DNA of 64,000 bases from Sphingomonas sp. DG1-23 (GCF_030730875.1 NZ_JAVAMA010000004.1:248001-312000); one strand, 5' to 3'; counted from the stretch's first letter, positions 18,428-28,233 are shown. Translations and numbers: made by a program. The notes: generated by a model not told the origin, from the sequence alone.

Positions 18428-18808
18428 ATGACGAAACTGACGCTTGCTCTGTCCAGCCTCTATCTCGCTGCTGTCGGCCTCGCACTGACGTTCTTTCCGC
18501 TGCAGTTCGGTCGCGGCGCAGTGCCGGCGGATGCGGCACCGGAGCTTCTGGCATTGTTGCGCCTGCTCGGTGGGCCGTTCCTCGGCATAGCGGTGCTGAA
18601 CTGGCTCTCGCGGAGTGCCGAGCCCTTCACCCTGCGGACGGTGCTGCTGGCGAACCTGGTCGGTTTCGGGGCGGTCGCGGCAAACGATGTCTGGGGCGTG
18701 ATCAGCGGCGAGGCGCGCGAGATCGCCAAGCTGTTCCTGATCGCCCATCTGCTCTTCACCTTCGCCTTCGTGGCGACGGTACGCCGGACGCTGCGGACGG
18801 GCGATTGA
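18428..18808 (+). CDS. Small integral membrane protein of unknown function
   Basis: This 126-residue protein has four predicted hydrophobic helices (about residues 5-24, 42-62, 68-90 and 100-118). GGGAGG lies eight bases before ATG 18428, which fixes the start. I do not recognise a catalytic motif; the layout resembles small DoxX-like or DUF-type membrane proteins. It stands alone between the DUF899 relic and the LacI regulator and shows no obvious link to either. Confidence 0.75.
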   Translation: MTKLTLALSSLYLAAVGLALTFFPLQFGRGAVPADAAPELLALLRLLGGPFLGIAVLNWLSRSAEPFTLRTVLLANLVGFGAVAANDVWGVISGEAREIAKLFLIAHLLFTFAFVATVRRTLRTGD

Positions 18809-18872
18809 TCGCATACACGTGTCACCCGCTCGCTTGACAGCGCCACGGTTGCCCCGCCAAGCCGGCAACCAA

Positions 18873-19994
18873 ATGGGGTCACATTCCAAAACCGGGCGTG
18901 GCGGCGAGGGAAGACATCCCGATCCCGCGAGCGCGACTCAGCCCACGATGGACGACGTCGCGGCGCTTGCCGGCGTGGCGCGCGCCACGGTTTCGCGCGT
19001 GCTCAGCAATCACGCCAATGTGCGCGGGGCGGTGCGCGAACGCGTCATGCAGGCAGTTGCCGCGCTCGATTATCGAGTCAATCCGCAGGCGCGAGGCCTC
19101 GCCAGCAAGATCAGCAAGACTCTGGTGCTCGTCCACTGCACCAATCCCGATGCCGAACCCAATTCCTACTATGATTCGGCGCTCGAGCTCGGCGCGTTGC
19201 GCGCCGCGGCCGCGGCGGGGTTCGAACTCTCGACGCTGAGCCTGTTCACCGATGACCCGCGTCGTTCGGACAAATTGATCGAGTTGCTCGCCTCGGGACG
19301 CTGCGCGGGCGCGATCCTCACGCCGCCGATGTCCGACGATGTCGCGCTGGCGAAGCGGCTGGTCGAATTCGGCTATCCCGCAGTCTGCGTCGCGCCGGGG
19401 GACGAGGTGCGCGGGCTGCTCGCCGGCGTCGGGCTCGACGAGGAAGCGGCGGGGCATGCGATGGGGGCGTACATGCTGTCGCTCGGGCATCGTCGGCTCG
19501 GCTATGTGCTCGGAATCGAAGGGCATCGGTCCGCCGAACTCCGCTATGCCGGCTTCGTCCGCGCACTTCGCGAAGTCGGGATGTCGGAAGATGCCGTTGC
19601 TACCGCGCGGGGCGATTTCACCTTCCGCGCCGGCGTTATCTGCACCCAGCGACTGCTCGATTCCGGCGACGGGATCAGCGCGATCGTCTGCGCCAATGAC
19701 GATATGGCGGTGGGGGCGCTGTTCGCGGCGCACCGCATGCGGCTCGCGGTCCCGACCGAGTTGTCGATAGTCGGCTTCGACGATGCTCCGATCTCCGCGC
19801 ACACCTGGCCACCCTTGACCACCGTTCACCAGCCCGTTCGCGCGATCGCCGGGCGCGCGGTGGAGCTTCTGGTCGAGTCGGTGGGGCGCGGCGCGGCGTT
19901 GGCCCCGGCGTTCGAGGCCGTCGAGCACCGGCTGGTCATCCGTGATTCGGCCTCCGCGCCGAACGTCCAGGCGACAGATTCACGGCGCCATTGA
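18873..19994 (+). CDS. LacI family transcriptional regulator
   Basis: This 373-residue repressor has an N-terminal helix-turn-helix (TMDDVAALAGVARATVSRV, about residues 25-45), the hinge helix (VNPQARGLASK) and a periplasmic-binding-protein-like sugar domain. I take ATG 18873; a shorter start at the Met just before DDVAAL would leave a more typical family length. It lies directly upstream of the receptor gene at 20114, whose promoter carries a LacI-type operator. The likely effector is the sugar released by the GH30 enzyme of this locus (inference). Confidence 0.92.
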   Translation: MGSHSKTGRGGEGRHPDPASATQPTMDDVAALAGVARATVSRVLSNHANVRGAVRERVMQAVAALDYRVNPQARGLASKISKTLVLVHCTNPDAEPNSYYDSALELGALRAAAAAGFELSTLSLFTDDPRRSDKLIELLASGRCAGAILTPPMSDDVALAKRLVEFGYPAVCVAPGDEVRGLLAGVGLDEEAAGHAMGAYMLSLGHRRLGYVLGIEGHRSAELRYAGFVRALREVGMSEDAVATARGDFTFRAGVICTQRLLDSGDGISAIVCANDDMAVGALFAAHRMRLAVPTELSIVGFDDAPISAHTWPPLTTVHQPVRAIAGRAVELLVESVGRGAALAPAFEAVEHRLVIRDSASAPNVQATDSRRH

Positions 19995-20020
19995 CGCGAG
20001 CGGCCATCTGACGATACAAA

Positions 20021-20038
20021 ATTGAAAGCGCTTCCAAT
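20021..20038. promoter_or_regulatory. LacI-type operator upstream of TonB receptor
   Basis: ATTGAAAGCGCTTCCAAT is an 18-bp palindrome with one mismatched pair, centred on the GCGC/CG step typical of LacI-family and CRE operators. It lies 76 bases before the receptor start and 27 bases after the LacI stop. This is where autoregulated LacI repressors of carbohydrate loci usually bind. Confidence 0.8.
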
Positions 20039-20113
20039 TTGGCAACGCTGTCAGGTTGGGGTCGATAATGATGCAGGACGATAAATCGTCCGCACCCTAG
20101 GGGAGAGAGCAAG

Positions 20114-22999
20114 ATGGGCCAACGGGCCGGCGCGCGCCGTTTCAAATCGACATTGTGGAAATTCGGCCTGACGGCTTCGTCGCTCGCGCTGATCGCAGGG
20201 CTACCGTCGGTCGCGCAGGCGCAGGAAGCTACGGCCCCGGACGATCAGGTCCAGTCCGAGGACGAAATCGTCGTCACCGGGCTTCGCGCCGGGCTCGAAA
20301 GCTCGATCAATACCAAGCGGGACGAGACCTCGATCGTCGAGGCGGTCTCGGCCGAGGATATCGGCAAGCTGCCCGACGTCTCGATCGCCGAATCGATCGC
20401 ACGCCTGCCGGGCCTCGCGGCGCAGCGCGTCAACGGCCGTGCGCAGGTCATCTCGATCCGCGGCCTCGCGCCCGATTTCACCACCACCTTGCTCAATGGC
20501 CGCCAGCAGGCGAGTTCGGGCGACAACCGCGCAGTCGAATTCGACCAATATCCGTCCGAATTGCTGTCAAGCGTCGTCATCTACAAGACTCCCGACGCCC
20601 AGATCTCGGGAATGGGGCTGTCGGGCACCGCCGATCTGCGCACCGTGCGGCCGCTCAACTTTGGCAAGCGCGCGATCGCGGTCAACATCCGCGGCGAGAA
20701 GGTCGAGGGCGACCGGCTGAACAGCGACGTCCGCAACTGGGGCGGCCGCGCCAGCATCTCCTATATCGATCAGTTCGCCAACGACACGCTGGGGATCGCG
20801 ATCGGCTATGCCCATCTCGATTCGCCGTCGCAGAACAAGCATTACAAAGCCTATGGCTATGAGGCTTTCGGCGGGGTGTGCGAGCCCGTTCCGGTGACCA
20901 ATGAGTGCGGTACCGACACGGTTCAGCCCGATTCGGCGGATTCCGCGCTGCTCCTCAATGGTCAGGAGGTGTTCGCGACGTCGCGGCTCAACCGCCGCGA
21001 CGCCGTGATGGGCATCCTCGAATGGCAGCCGAGCGACCGGGTGCATTCGACTCTCGATGTCTATTATTCAAAGTTCCACCAGGAAGAGACCACCCGCGGC
21101 GCGCAATGGTTCTCGAACGGCTGGGCCGACGGCGCATTCTTCCGCGACGTCGTCACCGAGGATCGCGGCGGAACACCGGTGGCGGCCAGCGGCACTGCCA
21201 ACCGGGTGGTTCCGATCATCCGCAACGACCACAACACCCGCGACGACGAGCTGTTCTCGATCGGCCTCAACAACGAGTTCAAGCTCGACGACCGCACCAA
21301 CTTCTCGGCCGACCTTTCCTATTCGAAGAACCGCCGCAAGGAGCAGATCCTCGAAACCTATGCCGGCTATGGGCGTGGCACCGGCTTCGTCAACGGCGCG
21401 ACGCCCGATGCCGGCCGTACCTTCGACACCATCGGCTTCGACGTGCCCGACGACGGCTTTCCGACCTATTCGGAGGGGCTGAACTATGCCGATGCCGCGC
21501 AGGTTTCGCTCGGCGACCGCGCGGCTTGGGGCGGCTGGGCACATGACGGCGCGATCCGCTTCCCCGATGTCGAGGAGAGCATCTACGCGATCGACCTCAA
21601 GCTCGATCACGAGTTCGATGGCCTGCTGAACAAGCTGACGGCGGGGGTCAATTTCACCCAGCGCCAGAAGAGCAAGACGGTCGACGACAATGATCTGTTC
21701 CTCAAGAACGGGCGCCAGCAAGTCCTCGTCGATCCGCAATATCTCGTGGCGCCCACCTCGCTCGGTTATACGGGGTTCGGCGATGTGCTGAGCGTTGATC
21801 TGGAGAAAGCGCTCGGCGTCTATTACGATCGAGCGCCGATCCGCGACGCCAATTATTACGACAAGACATGGGAGATCAGCGAAGATCTCACGACCGCCTT
21901 CGTGAAAGCCGATTTTAAGGCAGGGCCGATCCGCGGGAATATCGGCGTGCAGGCGGTCTGGCAGTTCCAGTCGTCGAGCGGCATGGTGATCAACGGCACC
22001 GGCGGCCTGCCGGTCGTTCCCACGCAGCGAAACGCCAGTGCCGATTATTTCGACCTGCTGCCGAGCGCGAACCTGATCTGGGATCTCGGCGGCGGGCACC
22101 GCTTTCGCCTCGCCGCCTCGCGGACCATGGCGCGTCCCCGCATGGACGAGATGCGCGCCAATGTGACGCCATCGTTCGACACGCTGGTCTGCACCCGACA
22201 AAATGCCTGCGACGCCGGCAATACGGTCCATCCATGGTCGGCGTCGGGCGGCAACCCGCTGCTGAAGCCGTGGCGTGCATGGGCATTCGACGCCGCCTAT
22301 GAATGGTATGTCGATCGGACGACCTATTTCTCGATCGCGGGCTTCTACAAGAAGCTGCAGACCTATATCTACCAGCAGACGAGTATATTCGACTTCACCG
22401 GGATCCCGGTTCCCGCAGGCGCCGGAATTCCTGCGACCGTCATCATCGATCCGATCGGCCAGCTCACCTTGCCGGCGAACGGTAATGGCGGGACACTCAA
22501 GGGTGTCGAATTCAGCGGCGCGATCGATTTCGGGACGCTGTTCAGGCCGCTCGAGGGACTGGGCGTGATCGGCAGCCTGTCGCTCACCGAGTCCGATCTC
22601 AACCCGACCGCCGGCAACGACGAGGTTCGTATCCCCGGCCTGTCGGGGACGATCTACAACATCACCGGCTATTACGAGCGCGGCGGCTTCCAGGCGCGTG
22701 CGAGCTATCGTTACCGCTCGGCCTTCAAGGGCGAGGTGGTGCAGCTGTTCGCGACGCGCGGACAGACCGAGATCCTCGCCGACCGCCAGGTCGACGCGCA
22801 AATCGGTTATACGTTCGAGAGCGGATCACTCGAAGGCTTCGGGGTGCTGTTCCAGGTCAACAATCTGACCGACTCGCCCTATCGCACCCGGCTGGGTCTC
22901 GACAACGGCGGTACGCACACCGCCGATGGATCGAGCCTGCTCGAGACCTATGAGAAATACGGGCGGTCGTTCCTGCTCGGCTTCAACTACCGGTTCTGA
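20114..22999 (+). CDS. TonB-dependent receptor of the LacI-controlled glycan locus
   Basis: This 961-residue outer-membrane receptor has a signal peptide ending SVAQAQE, a TonB-box-like DEIVVTGLRA and a plug with KLPDVSIAESIARLPGL and VISIRGLAPDF (TIGR01782-type). A long barrel ends in LGFNYRF. GGGGAGAGAGCAAG precedes the ATG. Receptors of this class import oligosaccharides in Caulobacter, Xanthomonas and sphingomonads. The upstream LacI operator and the downstream halogenase-like, GH30 and sugar-permease genes put it in a carbohydrate-uptake unit. Confidence 0.93.
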   Translation: MGQRAGARRFKSTLWKFGLTASSLALIAGLPSVAQAQEATAPDDQVQSEDEIVVTGLRAGLESSINTKRDETSIVEAVSAEDIGKLPDVSIAESIARLPGLAAQRVNGRAQVISIRGLAPDFTTTLLNGRQQASSGDNRAVEFDQYPSELLSSVVIYKTPDAQISGMGLSGTADLRTVRPLNFGKRAIAVNIRGEKVEGDRLNSDVRNWGGRASISYIDQFANDTLGIAIGYAHLDSPSQNKHYKAYGYEAFGGVCEPVPVTNECGTDTVQPDSADSALLLNGQEVFATSRLNRRDAVMGILEWQPSDRVHSTLDVYYSKFHQEETTRGAQWFSNGWADGAFFRDVVTEDRGGTPVAASGTANRVVPIIRNDHNTRDDELFSIGLNNEFKLDDRTNFSADLSYSKNRRKEQILETYAGYGRGTGFVNGATPDAGRTFDTIGFDVPDDGFPTYSEGLNYADAAQVSLGDRAAWGGWAHDGAIRFPDVEESIYAIDLKLDHEFDGLLNKLTAGVNFTQRQKSKTVDDNDLFLKNGRQQVLVDPQYLVAPTSLGYTGFGDVLSVDLEKALGVYYDRAPIRDANYYDKTWEISEDLTTAFVKADFKAGPIRGNIGVQAVWQFQSSSGMVINGTGGLPVVPTQRNASADYFDLLPSANLIWDLGGGHRFRLAASRTMARPRMDEMRANVTPSFDTLVCTRQNACDAGNTVHPWSASGGNPLLKPWRAWAFDAAYEWYVDRTTYFSIAGFYKKLQTYIYQQTSIFDFTGIPVPAGAGIPATVIIDPIGQLTLPANGNGGTLKGVEFSGAIDFGTLFRPLEGLGVIGSLSLTESDLNPTAGNDEVRIPGLSGTIYNITGYYERGGFQARASYRYRSAFKGEVVQLFATRGQTEILADRQVDAQIGYTFESGSLEGFGVLFQVNNLTDSPYRTRLGLDNGGTHTADGSSLLETYEKYGRSFLLGFNYRF

Positions 23000-23150
23000 A
23001 ACCCTCCTCGGAAACGTCTCCGAGAGCTTCGGGGAGGCGCCGGCCCGTCCGCGCCTCCCCATTTTTTCGGCCGGGTGCGCGACCGGCGAGGCCTTGCCAA
23101 GCAGGCCGGCCAATTGCGACATCATCGCACGATAAGGGAGAGGAAGCGCG

Positions 23151-24647
23151 ATGGAGCAGATCAAGCGGATCCTGATCGTCGGCGGCGGATCGGCGGGCTG
23201 GATGACGGCCGCGTTGCTCGCCCGGCTGTTCCAGGGCCTCTACCAGATCACTTTGATCGAATCCGAAGAGATCGGCACGATCGGCGTCGGCGAGGCGACG
23301 ATCCCGGCGATCAAGAAGTATAACGAGCTGCTCGGCCTCGATGAGAATGATTTCCTCCGGCGTACCCAAGGGACGTTCAAGCTCGGCATCCAGTTCGTCG
23401 ACTGGCTCCGCCAGGGCTCGAGCTACATCCACGGCTTCGGAGTGATCGGGCAGGACCTCGGTTGGCTGCGCTGCCATCAATATTGGCTGAAGATGCACGG
23501 CCTCGGCCGCGCTTCGGACTTCGCCAATTATTCGATAAACACCGCCGCGGCGCTTGCCGACAAGTTCCGCCGCGCCGATCCCAAGATGGCCGAATCGCCG
23601 ATCGGCCACATCGCCAACGCCTTCCATTTCGACGCCAGTCTCTATGCCAAATTTCTCCGCGGCTTTGCCGAGGAGCGCGGGGTCGCCCGCCGCGAGGGCA
23701 AGGTCACCGATGTCGCGCTCGATCCGGAGAACGGCTTCGTGCGATCGGTGACGATGGCCGACGGCGCGGTGGTCGAAGCCGATCTGTTCGTCGACTGCTC
23801 GGGCTTTCGTGGGCTGGTCATCGAGCAGGCGATGCGGACCGGCTACGAGGAATGGACACAGTGGCTGCCCTGCGACCGCGCGATCGCGGTGCCCTGCGCG
23901 CGCAGCGACGCGTTCACGCCCTATACCCGCGCCACCGCGCGCACCGCGGGCTGGCAATGGCGCATCCCGCTCCAGCACCGCACCGGCAACGGCCATGTCT
24001 ATTCGAGCCGATTCATCGACGATGCCGATGCCGAGGCGATGCTGCTCGCCAATCTCGACGGCGAACAACTGGCCGAGCCCAACCGCATCCGCTTCGTCAG
24101 CGGCAAAAGGCGCGCGACGTGGAACCGCAATTGCGTCGCGATCGGGCTGGCGGCGGGCTTTCTCGAGCCGCTCGAATCGACCAGCCTGCACATGATCCAG
24201 TCGGCGATCATCCGGATGGTGCGGCTGTTGCCCGATGCGCGCTTCGATCCAGCGTCGATCGCCGAGTTCAATCGCCAGACCGATTTCGAATATGAGCGCG
24301 TCCGCGACTTCATCATCCTTCACTACAAGGCCACCGAGCGCGACGACACGCCGTTCTGGCGGCATTGCCGCGACATGGCGGTGCCCGACACGCTGCGGCA
24401 CAAGATCCGGGTGTTCGCCGCCAATGGCCGCATCTTCCGCGAGGACGAGGAATTGTTCGCCGAAGAGAGCTGGATCCAGGTCTTTCTCGGCCAGGGCGTG
24501 ATCCCGCAGGGCTATGACCCTTTGGTCGACATCCGGAGCGAGCCGCAGATCGAGCAATATCTCGGCAATATCGAACGCGTGATCCGCAAATGCGTCGAGG
24601 TGATGCCGACGCATGCCGACTATGTCGCGCGGACCTGCCCGGCGTGA
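23151..24647 (+). CDS. Flavin-dependent tryptophan halogenase family protein
   Basis: This 498-residue protein has an N-terminal FAD motif (ILIVGGGSAGWMTA), GVGEATIP, and the halogenase signature WQWRIP (from Trp268). The catalytic lysine of PrnA/RebH corresponds to Lys77 in GTFKLGIQF, and the substrate-side glutamate to Glu342 in LESTSLHM, so the active site looks complete. AGGGAGAGGAAG precedes the start. The gene is flanked by a TonB receptor and a glycosidase and no biosynthetic genes are nearby. Such sugar-locus homologues have no established substrate, so indole halogenation should not be assumed. Confidence 0.9.
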   Translation: MEQIKRILIVGGGSAGWMTAALLARLFQGLYQITLIESEEIGTIGVGEATIPAIKKYNELLGLDENDFLRRTQGTFKLGIQFVDWLRQGSSYIHGFGVIGQDLGWLRCHQYWLKMHGLGRASDFANYSINTAAALADKFRRADPKMAESPIGHIANAFHFDASLYAKFLRGFAEERGVARREGKVTDVALDPENGFVRSVTMADGAVVEADLFVDCSGFRGLVIEQAMRTGYEEWTQWLPCDRAIAVPCARSDAFTPYTRATARTAGWQWRIPLQHRTGNGHVYSSRFIDDADAEAMLLANLDGEQLAEPNRIRFVSGKRRATWNRNCVAIGLAAGFLEPLESTSLHMIQSAIIRMVRLLPDARFDPASIAEFNRQTDFEYERVRDFIILHYKATERDDTPFWRHCRDMAVPDTLRHKIRVFAANGRIFREDEELFAEESWIQVFLGQGVIPQGYDPLVDIRSEPQIEQYLGNIERVIRKCVEVMPTHADYVARTCPA

Positions 24648-24666
24648 ACGGATGAGGAGAGTTGCG

Positions 24667-26085
24667 ATGAGGATGCTTGCGCTGTCGCTGGCCTGTGCGA
24701 GCGCAGCCTGCGCGCCGGTCGAACGGCCCGGCGCCGCGCCGGCGGCGGTCGAAGTCTGGCTCACCACGCCCGACAAGGCCGCGTTGCTCGCGCCGCAAGC
24801 GCCGCTGGCGTTCGAACCCGGTGCGCCCGCCGACGCGATCATGGTCGACCCGGCGAAGCGCTATCAGCGCATGGTCGGGTTCGGTGCCTCGATCACCGAC
24901 GCGTCGGCGTGGCTGATCCAGAAGAGGATGACCGCGGCCCAGCGCGAAAAGCTACTCGCGGAGTTGTTCGGTCCCGCGCCAGGGCTCAATTTCGCGTTCA
25001 CCCGGCTCACCGTCGGCGCCTCGGATTTCTCGCTCAGCCATTACAGCTATGACGATGTTGCCAAGGGGCAGACCGATCCCGGACTCGCGCATTTCTCGAT
25101 CGCGCCGGCGCGTGCCGAAGTGCTGCCCACGGCCAAGGCCGCGCGCGCGGTCAATCCGCAGCTCGCGGTGATGATCTCGCCGTGGAGCGCGCCGGGCTGG
25201 ATGAAAACCAGCGACTCGCTGATCAAGGGCAGCCTGCGCGAGGCGGCCTATGCGCCGTTCGCCACCTATCTGCGCCGCACGGTGCAGGATTTCGCCGCCG
25301 CGATCGGCCCGATCGACTATCTCAGCATCCAGAACGAGCCCGATTTCGAGCCCGAAAACTATCCCGGCATGCGGTTGAGCGCGGCGCAGCGCGCGCGGAT
25401 CATCGGCGATCATCTCGGCCCCGAATTCGCGCGCGCGGGATTGAAGACCCGCATCCTCGACTGGGACCATAATTGGGATCAGCCCGCGCAGCCGCTCGGC
25501 GTTCTCGCCGATCCCGCGGCGGCGCGCCACGTCGCCGGGGTGGCATGGCATTGCTACAATGGCGATGTCGCCGCGCAGAGCGAAGTGCGCGACCGGCATC
25601 CCGACAAGGGCGTGTTCTTCACCGAATGCTCGGGCGGCGAATGGTCGAAGGCATGGCCAGACAGCTGGGCGTGGACGATCCGCACGCTGATCATCGGCAG
25701 CACCCGCAACTGGGCGCGCGGGGTGCTGATGTGGAACCTCGCGCTCGACGAGAATTTCGGGCCGCACCTCGGCGGCTGCGGCAATTGCCGCGGGGTGGTG
25801 GCGATCGACAGCAAGACCGGGGAAGTCACGCGCAACCCCGAATATTATGCGTTCGGCCATGCCAGCCGCTTCGTCGCAGTGGGCGCGCAGCGGATCGCGT
25901 CGGAAAGTCGGCCGGGCGGCATAGAGACGGTCGCCTTCGCCAATCCGGATGGTTCGCGGGTGCTGCTCGCCTTCAACGCCGGCAAGGAAATGGCGGCCTT
26001 CCCGGTGGCCGAAAGCGGTCGTTATTTCGCCTATCGGCTCGCCCCGAACGCGGCAGCGACCTTCCGTTGGCGAGACCCGCGCTGA
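24667..26085 (+). CDS. GH30 glycoside hydrolase (beta-glucanase / glucosylceramidase type), lipoprotein or secreted
   Basis: This 472-residue protein has an N-terminal signal with a possible lipobox (SAACAP). The family motifs are VGFGASITDASA, SPWSAPGWMK, acid/base Glu224 in SIQNEPDF and nucleophile Glu320 in FFTECSGGEW, followed by a C-terminal beta domain. The SPWSAPGWMK pattern is closest to the glucosylceramidase and beta-1,6-glucanase subfamilies rather than glucuronoxylanases, so glucose release is likely. The start has GGAGAG seven bases upstream and lies 19 bases after the halogenase gene, in the same operon. Confidence 0.9.
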   Translation: MRMLALSLACASAACAPVERPGAAPAAVEVWLTTPDKAALLAPQAPLAFEPGAPADAIMVDPAKRYQRMVGFGASITDASAWLIQKRMTAAQREKLLAELFGPAPGLNFAFTRLTVGASDFSLSHYSYDDVAKGQTDPGLAHFSIAPARAEVLPTAKAARAVNPQLAVMISPWSAPGWMKTSDSLIKGSLREAAYAPFATYLRRTVQDFAAAIGPIDYLSIQNEPDFEPENYPGMRLSAAQRARIIGDHLGPEFARAGLKTRILDWDHNWDQPAQPLGVLADPAAARHVAGVAWHCYNGDVAAQSEVRDRHPDKGVFFTECSGGEWSKAWPDSWAWTIRTLIIGSTRNWARGVLMWNLALDENFGPHLGGCGNCRGVVAIDSKTGEVTRNPEYYAFGHASRFVAVGAQRIASESRPGGIETVAFANPDGSRVLLAFNAGKEMAAFPVAESGRYFAYRLAPNAAATFRWRDPR

Positions 26086-27344
26086 ACCGCAGCACGCCCG
26101 CCTTCGCCTCGGTCACCGCGCTGTTTTTCGCCTGGGGTTTCATCTGCGCGAACAACGACCCCCTCGTCGCGGCGGTCCGGCGGATCTTCGACCTTTCTTA
26201 CACCGAGGCATTGTTTACCCAGATCGTCTTCTTCGCGGCGTTCGGCATCCTGTCGCTGCCCGCTGCGGCACTGCTCGGTCGCGTCGGTGCCGTTCGCGCG
26301 ATGCTGATCGCGCTGGCGGCGATGATCGGCGGTTGCCTGATCGTTCAGACCACCGCGCTCGTACCCTGTTTCCCGTTGCTGCTCGCCGGTCTCTTCGTCC
26401 TCGCGTCGGGAATCGCGATCTTGCAGGTCGCCGCCAATCCGCTGGCGGCGAGCCTGGGGCCACCCGATCGCAGCCACTTCCGGCTGGCCCTTGCGCAATC
26501 GTTCAATTCGCTCGGGGTGGTCGCGGGGGTGCAGTTCGGTGCGGCGCTGATCCTCGGCGATCCGGTGTTCGAAGGTGCGGAGCCGCTGCTTTCGGAAACG
26601 GCGCGCACGACGGGATTGGCGGCAGTCCAGCGCGCCTTCCTGACGATCGCGGCGCTGGTGCTGATATTGATGGCACTGCTCTGGGTAGTTCGCCGTCCCA
26701 TCGAGCAGGCGTCGCCCCGGGCCACCGGGGCGGCGAACATCGGTCAGGCCTTTCGTTCGCGCTGGGCGCTGTTCGGCGCGGTCACGATCGCGCTCTATGT
26801 CGGCGCCGAAGTGGCGATCGGCAGCACGATGATCGGGTTCCTCGCCGATCCACGCACGCTCGGCCTGTCGATGGATCGAGCGGGAGCGTGGCTCGCGACC
26901 TTCTATTGGGGCGGCGCGCTGGTCGGCCGTTTCCTCGGCAGCTGGCTGCTGACGCGGATCGCGGCACCCCATCTACTGCGCGCTGCGGCGGTCTCGGCGG
27001 TTTTGCTCTGCGCCGCGGCTTTGCTCGCTCCCGGGCCCGTCGCAGCGCGCTGCGCGCTGGCGATCGGGCTATGCAACGCGATCATGTTCCCGACGATCTT
27101 CTCGCTGACCCTCGAACGCTCCACCGCCTCGGCGGAAGCGACTTCAGGGCTGCTCTGCGTCGCCATTTCGGGCGGCGCGATCGTGCCGTTGCTGGTCGGG
27201 CAGGTGGCTGATCGCGCGGGGCTTGGCTGGATATTCGTGGTGCCGCTCGCCGCTTACAGCGTGATCGCGGCATTCGCGGCGCTCGCTATGCGGCGACTGC
27301 CTCGCGCGCCCAGGTCGCGGGCGGCGCGCCGAACTCGCGCTTGA
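26067..27344 (+). CDS. MFS sugar permease (L-fucose/glucose permease FucP/GluP-like)
   Basis: This protein of about 425 residues has about 12 membrane helices and FucP-type features: FFAWGFICANNDPL in the first helix, AANPLAASLG in the fourth and SFNSLGVVAG after it. There is no ATG near the expected start. TTG 26067 (inside the GH30 end) or CTG 26082 (overlapping its TGA) are the candidates, implying translational coupling. It probably imports the monosaccharide freed by the GH30 enzyme. Its 3' end overlaps the convergent AraC gene by 59 bases. Confidence 0.85.
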   Translation: MARPALNRSTPAFASVTALFFAWGFICANNDPLVAAVRRIFDLSYTEALFTQIVFFAAFGILSLPAAALLGRVGAVRAMLIALAAMIGGCLIVQTTALVPCFPLLLAGLFVLASGIAILQVAANPLAASLGPPDRSHFRLALAQSFNSLGVVAGVQFGAALILGDPVFEGAEPLLSETARTTGLAAVQRAFLTIAALVLILMALLWVVRRPIEQASPRATGAANIGQAFRSRWALFGAVTIALYVGAEVAIGSTMIGFLADPRTLGLSMDRAGAWLATFYWGGALVGRFLGSWLLTRIAAPHLLRAAAVSAVLLCAAALLAPGPVAARCALAIGLCNAIMFPTIFSLTLERSTASAEATSGLLCVAISGGAIVPLLVGQVADRAGLGWIFVVPLAAYSVIAAFAALAMRRLPRAPRSRAARRTRA

Positions 27345-28233
27345 ACGCGCGGTTGAACGCGGCCTCGGAGTTGAACCCCACCGAATAAGCGACGCTGCTC
27401 GCATTGTGGCGATTGCCGCGCAGCATCTCGGCCGCCGCCTTCATCCGCCAGCGCGCGCAATATTGCATCGGTGCTTCGCCCAGCAGCGCGCGGAAGCGAT
27501 CGGCGAGTACGGTCTTGGAAACCGCTGCCTCGCGCGCGAGCGCATCCAGCGTCCAGGCTTCGGCGAAGCGCTGGTGGATCAATGCGAGCGCCCGGCCCAC
27601 CGCGGGATCGCGCAATCCCGCCAGCCAGCCGCGTTCGTCTGCGGGGAGGTCGTCGACATAGCGGCGCACCGCCTCGGCGAAGAGGCCCTCGGCGAGCTTG
27701 CCGACCATCTCGGGGGCGTTGGTCGCGACGCCGTGCGCGGCGAAGTCGATCGAGCGCGCGACCCAATCGCCTTGCGCCGCGTCGATCCCGATCACCAGCA
27801 TCGGCGGCAGGCTCTGGAGCAGGGTATTGTCGGGCGTGGTGGTGCCGAGATAGCCGCAATACATCGACACGCTCGCGCCGTCCCCGCCGCCGCGCAATCG
27901 CAGGATGCCATTGTCGATGGTGCGGAGCACGTTCTGCGTATCCATCGGCGCGGGCCAGGGCGCGGGGCCATGGAGATAGTGCGGCGTGCCGTGCGGCAGG
28001 ATGACGATCTCGCCCGCATGCACCGCGCGCGCAGGCCCGCCGGGAATCCGGCAGGTGAACGATCCCGACCGCACATAATGATAGGCGATCAGCTGACTCG
28101 GTATCTCGAAAAAGGGTGCGCAGTCCTCGGGCGTATAGTCCGACAGCACCGTCCATGGCGCCCGGAACTCCGCATCGACGAATACGCCACCCGACAGGCG
28201 CAGCGCCGCGAGCATCTCGCTGAGCACGTCCAT
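27286..28233 (-). CDS. AraC family transcriptional regulator with Cupin_6-type sensor domain
   Basis: This 315-residue protein has an N-terminal cupin-like domain (about 10-185, with VHAGEIVILPHGTPHYL) and two C-terminal helix-turn-helix motifs (WTLDALAREAAVSKTVLADRF and the following SSVAYSVGFNSEAAFNRAF) typical of AraC. I start at ATG 28233 (MDVLSEML), where homology to Cupin_6 regulators begins. It is convergent with the sugar permease and may regulate that operon or an unlinked gene; the sequence does not settle this. Confidence 0.88.
   Translation of the reverse strand: MDVLSEMLAALRLSGGVFVDAEFRAPWTVLSDYTPEDCAPFFEIPSQLIAYHYVRSGSFTCRIPGGPARAVHAGEIVILPHGTPHYLHGPAPWPAPMDTQNVLRTIDNGILRLRGGGDGASVSMYCGYLGTTTPDNTLLQSLPPMLVIGIDAAQGDWVARSIDFAAHGVATNAPEMVGKLAEGLFAEAVRRYVDDLPADERGWLAGLRDPAVGRALALIHQRFAEAWTLDALAREAAVSKTVLADRFRALLGEAPMQYCARWRMKAAAEMLRGNRHNASSVAYSVGFNSEAAFNRAFKREFGAPPATWAREAVAA

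Noticed and set aside
23151..24647. A halogenated-metabolite biosynthetic cluster around the halogenase
   Set aside because: Neighbours on both sides are carbohydrate uptake and hydrolysis genes; there are no synthases or tailoring enzymes.
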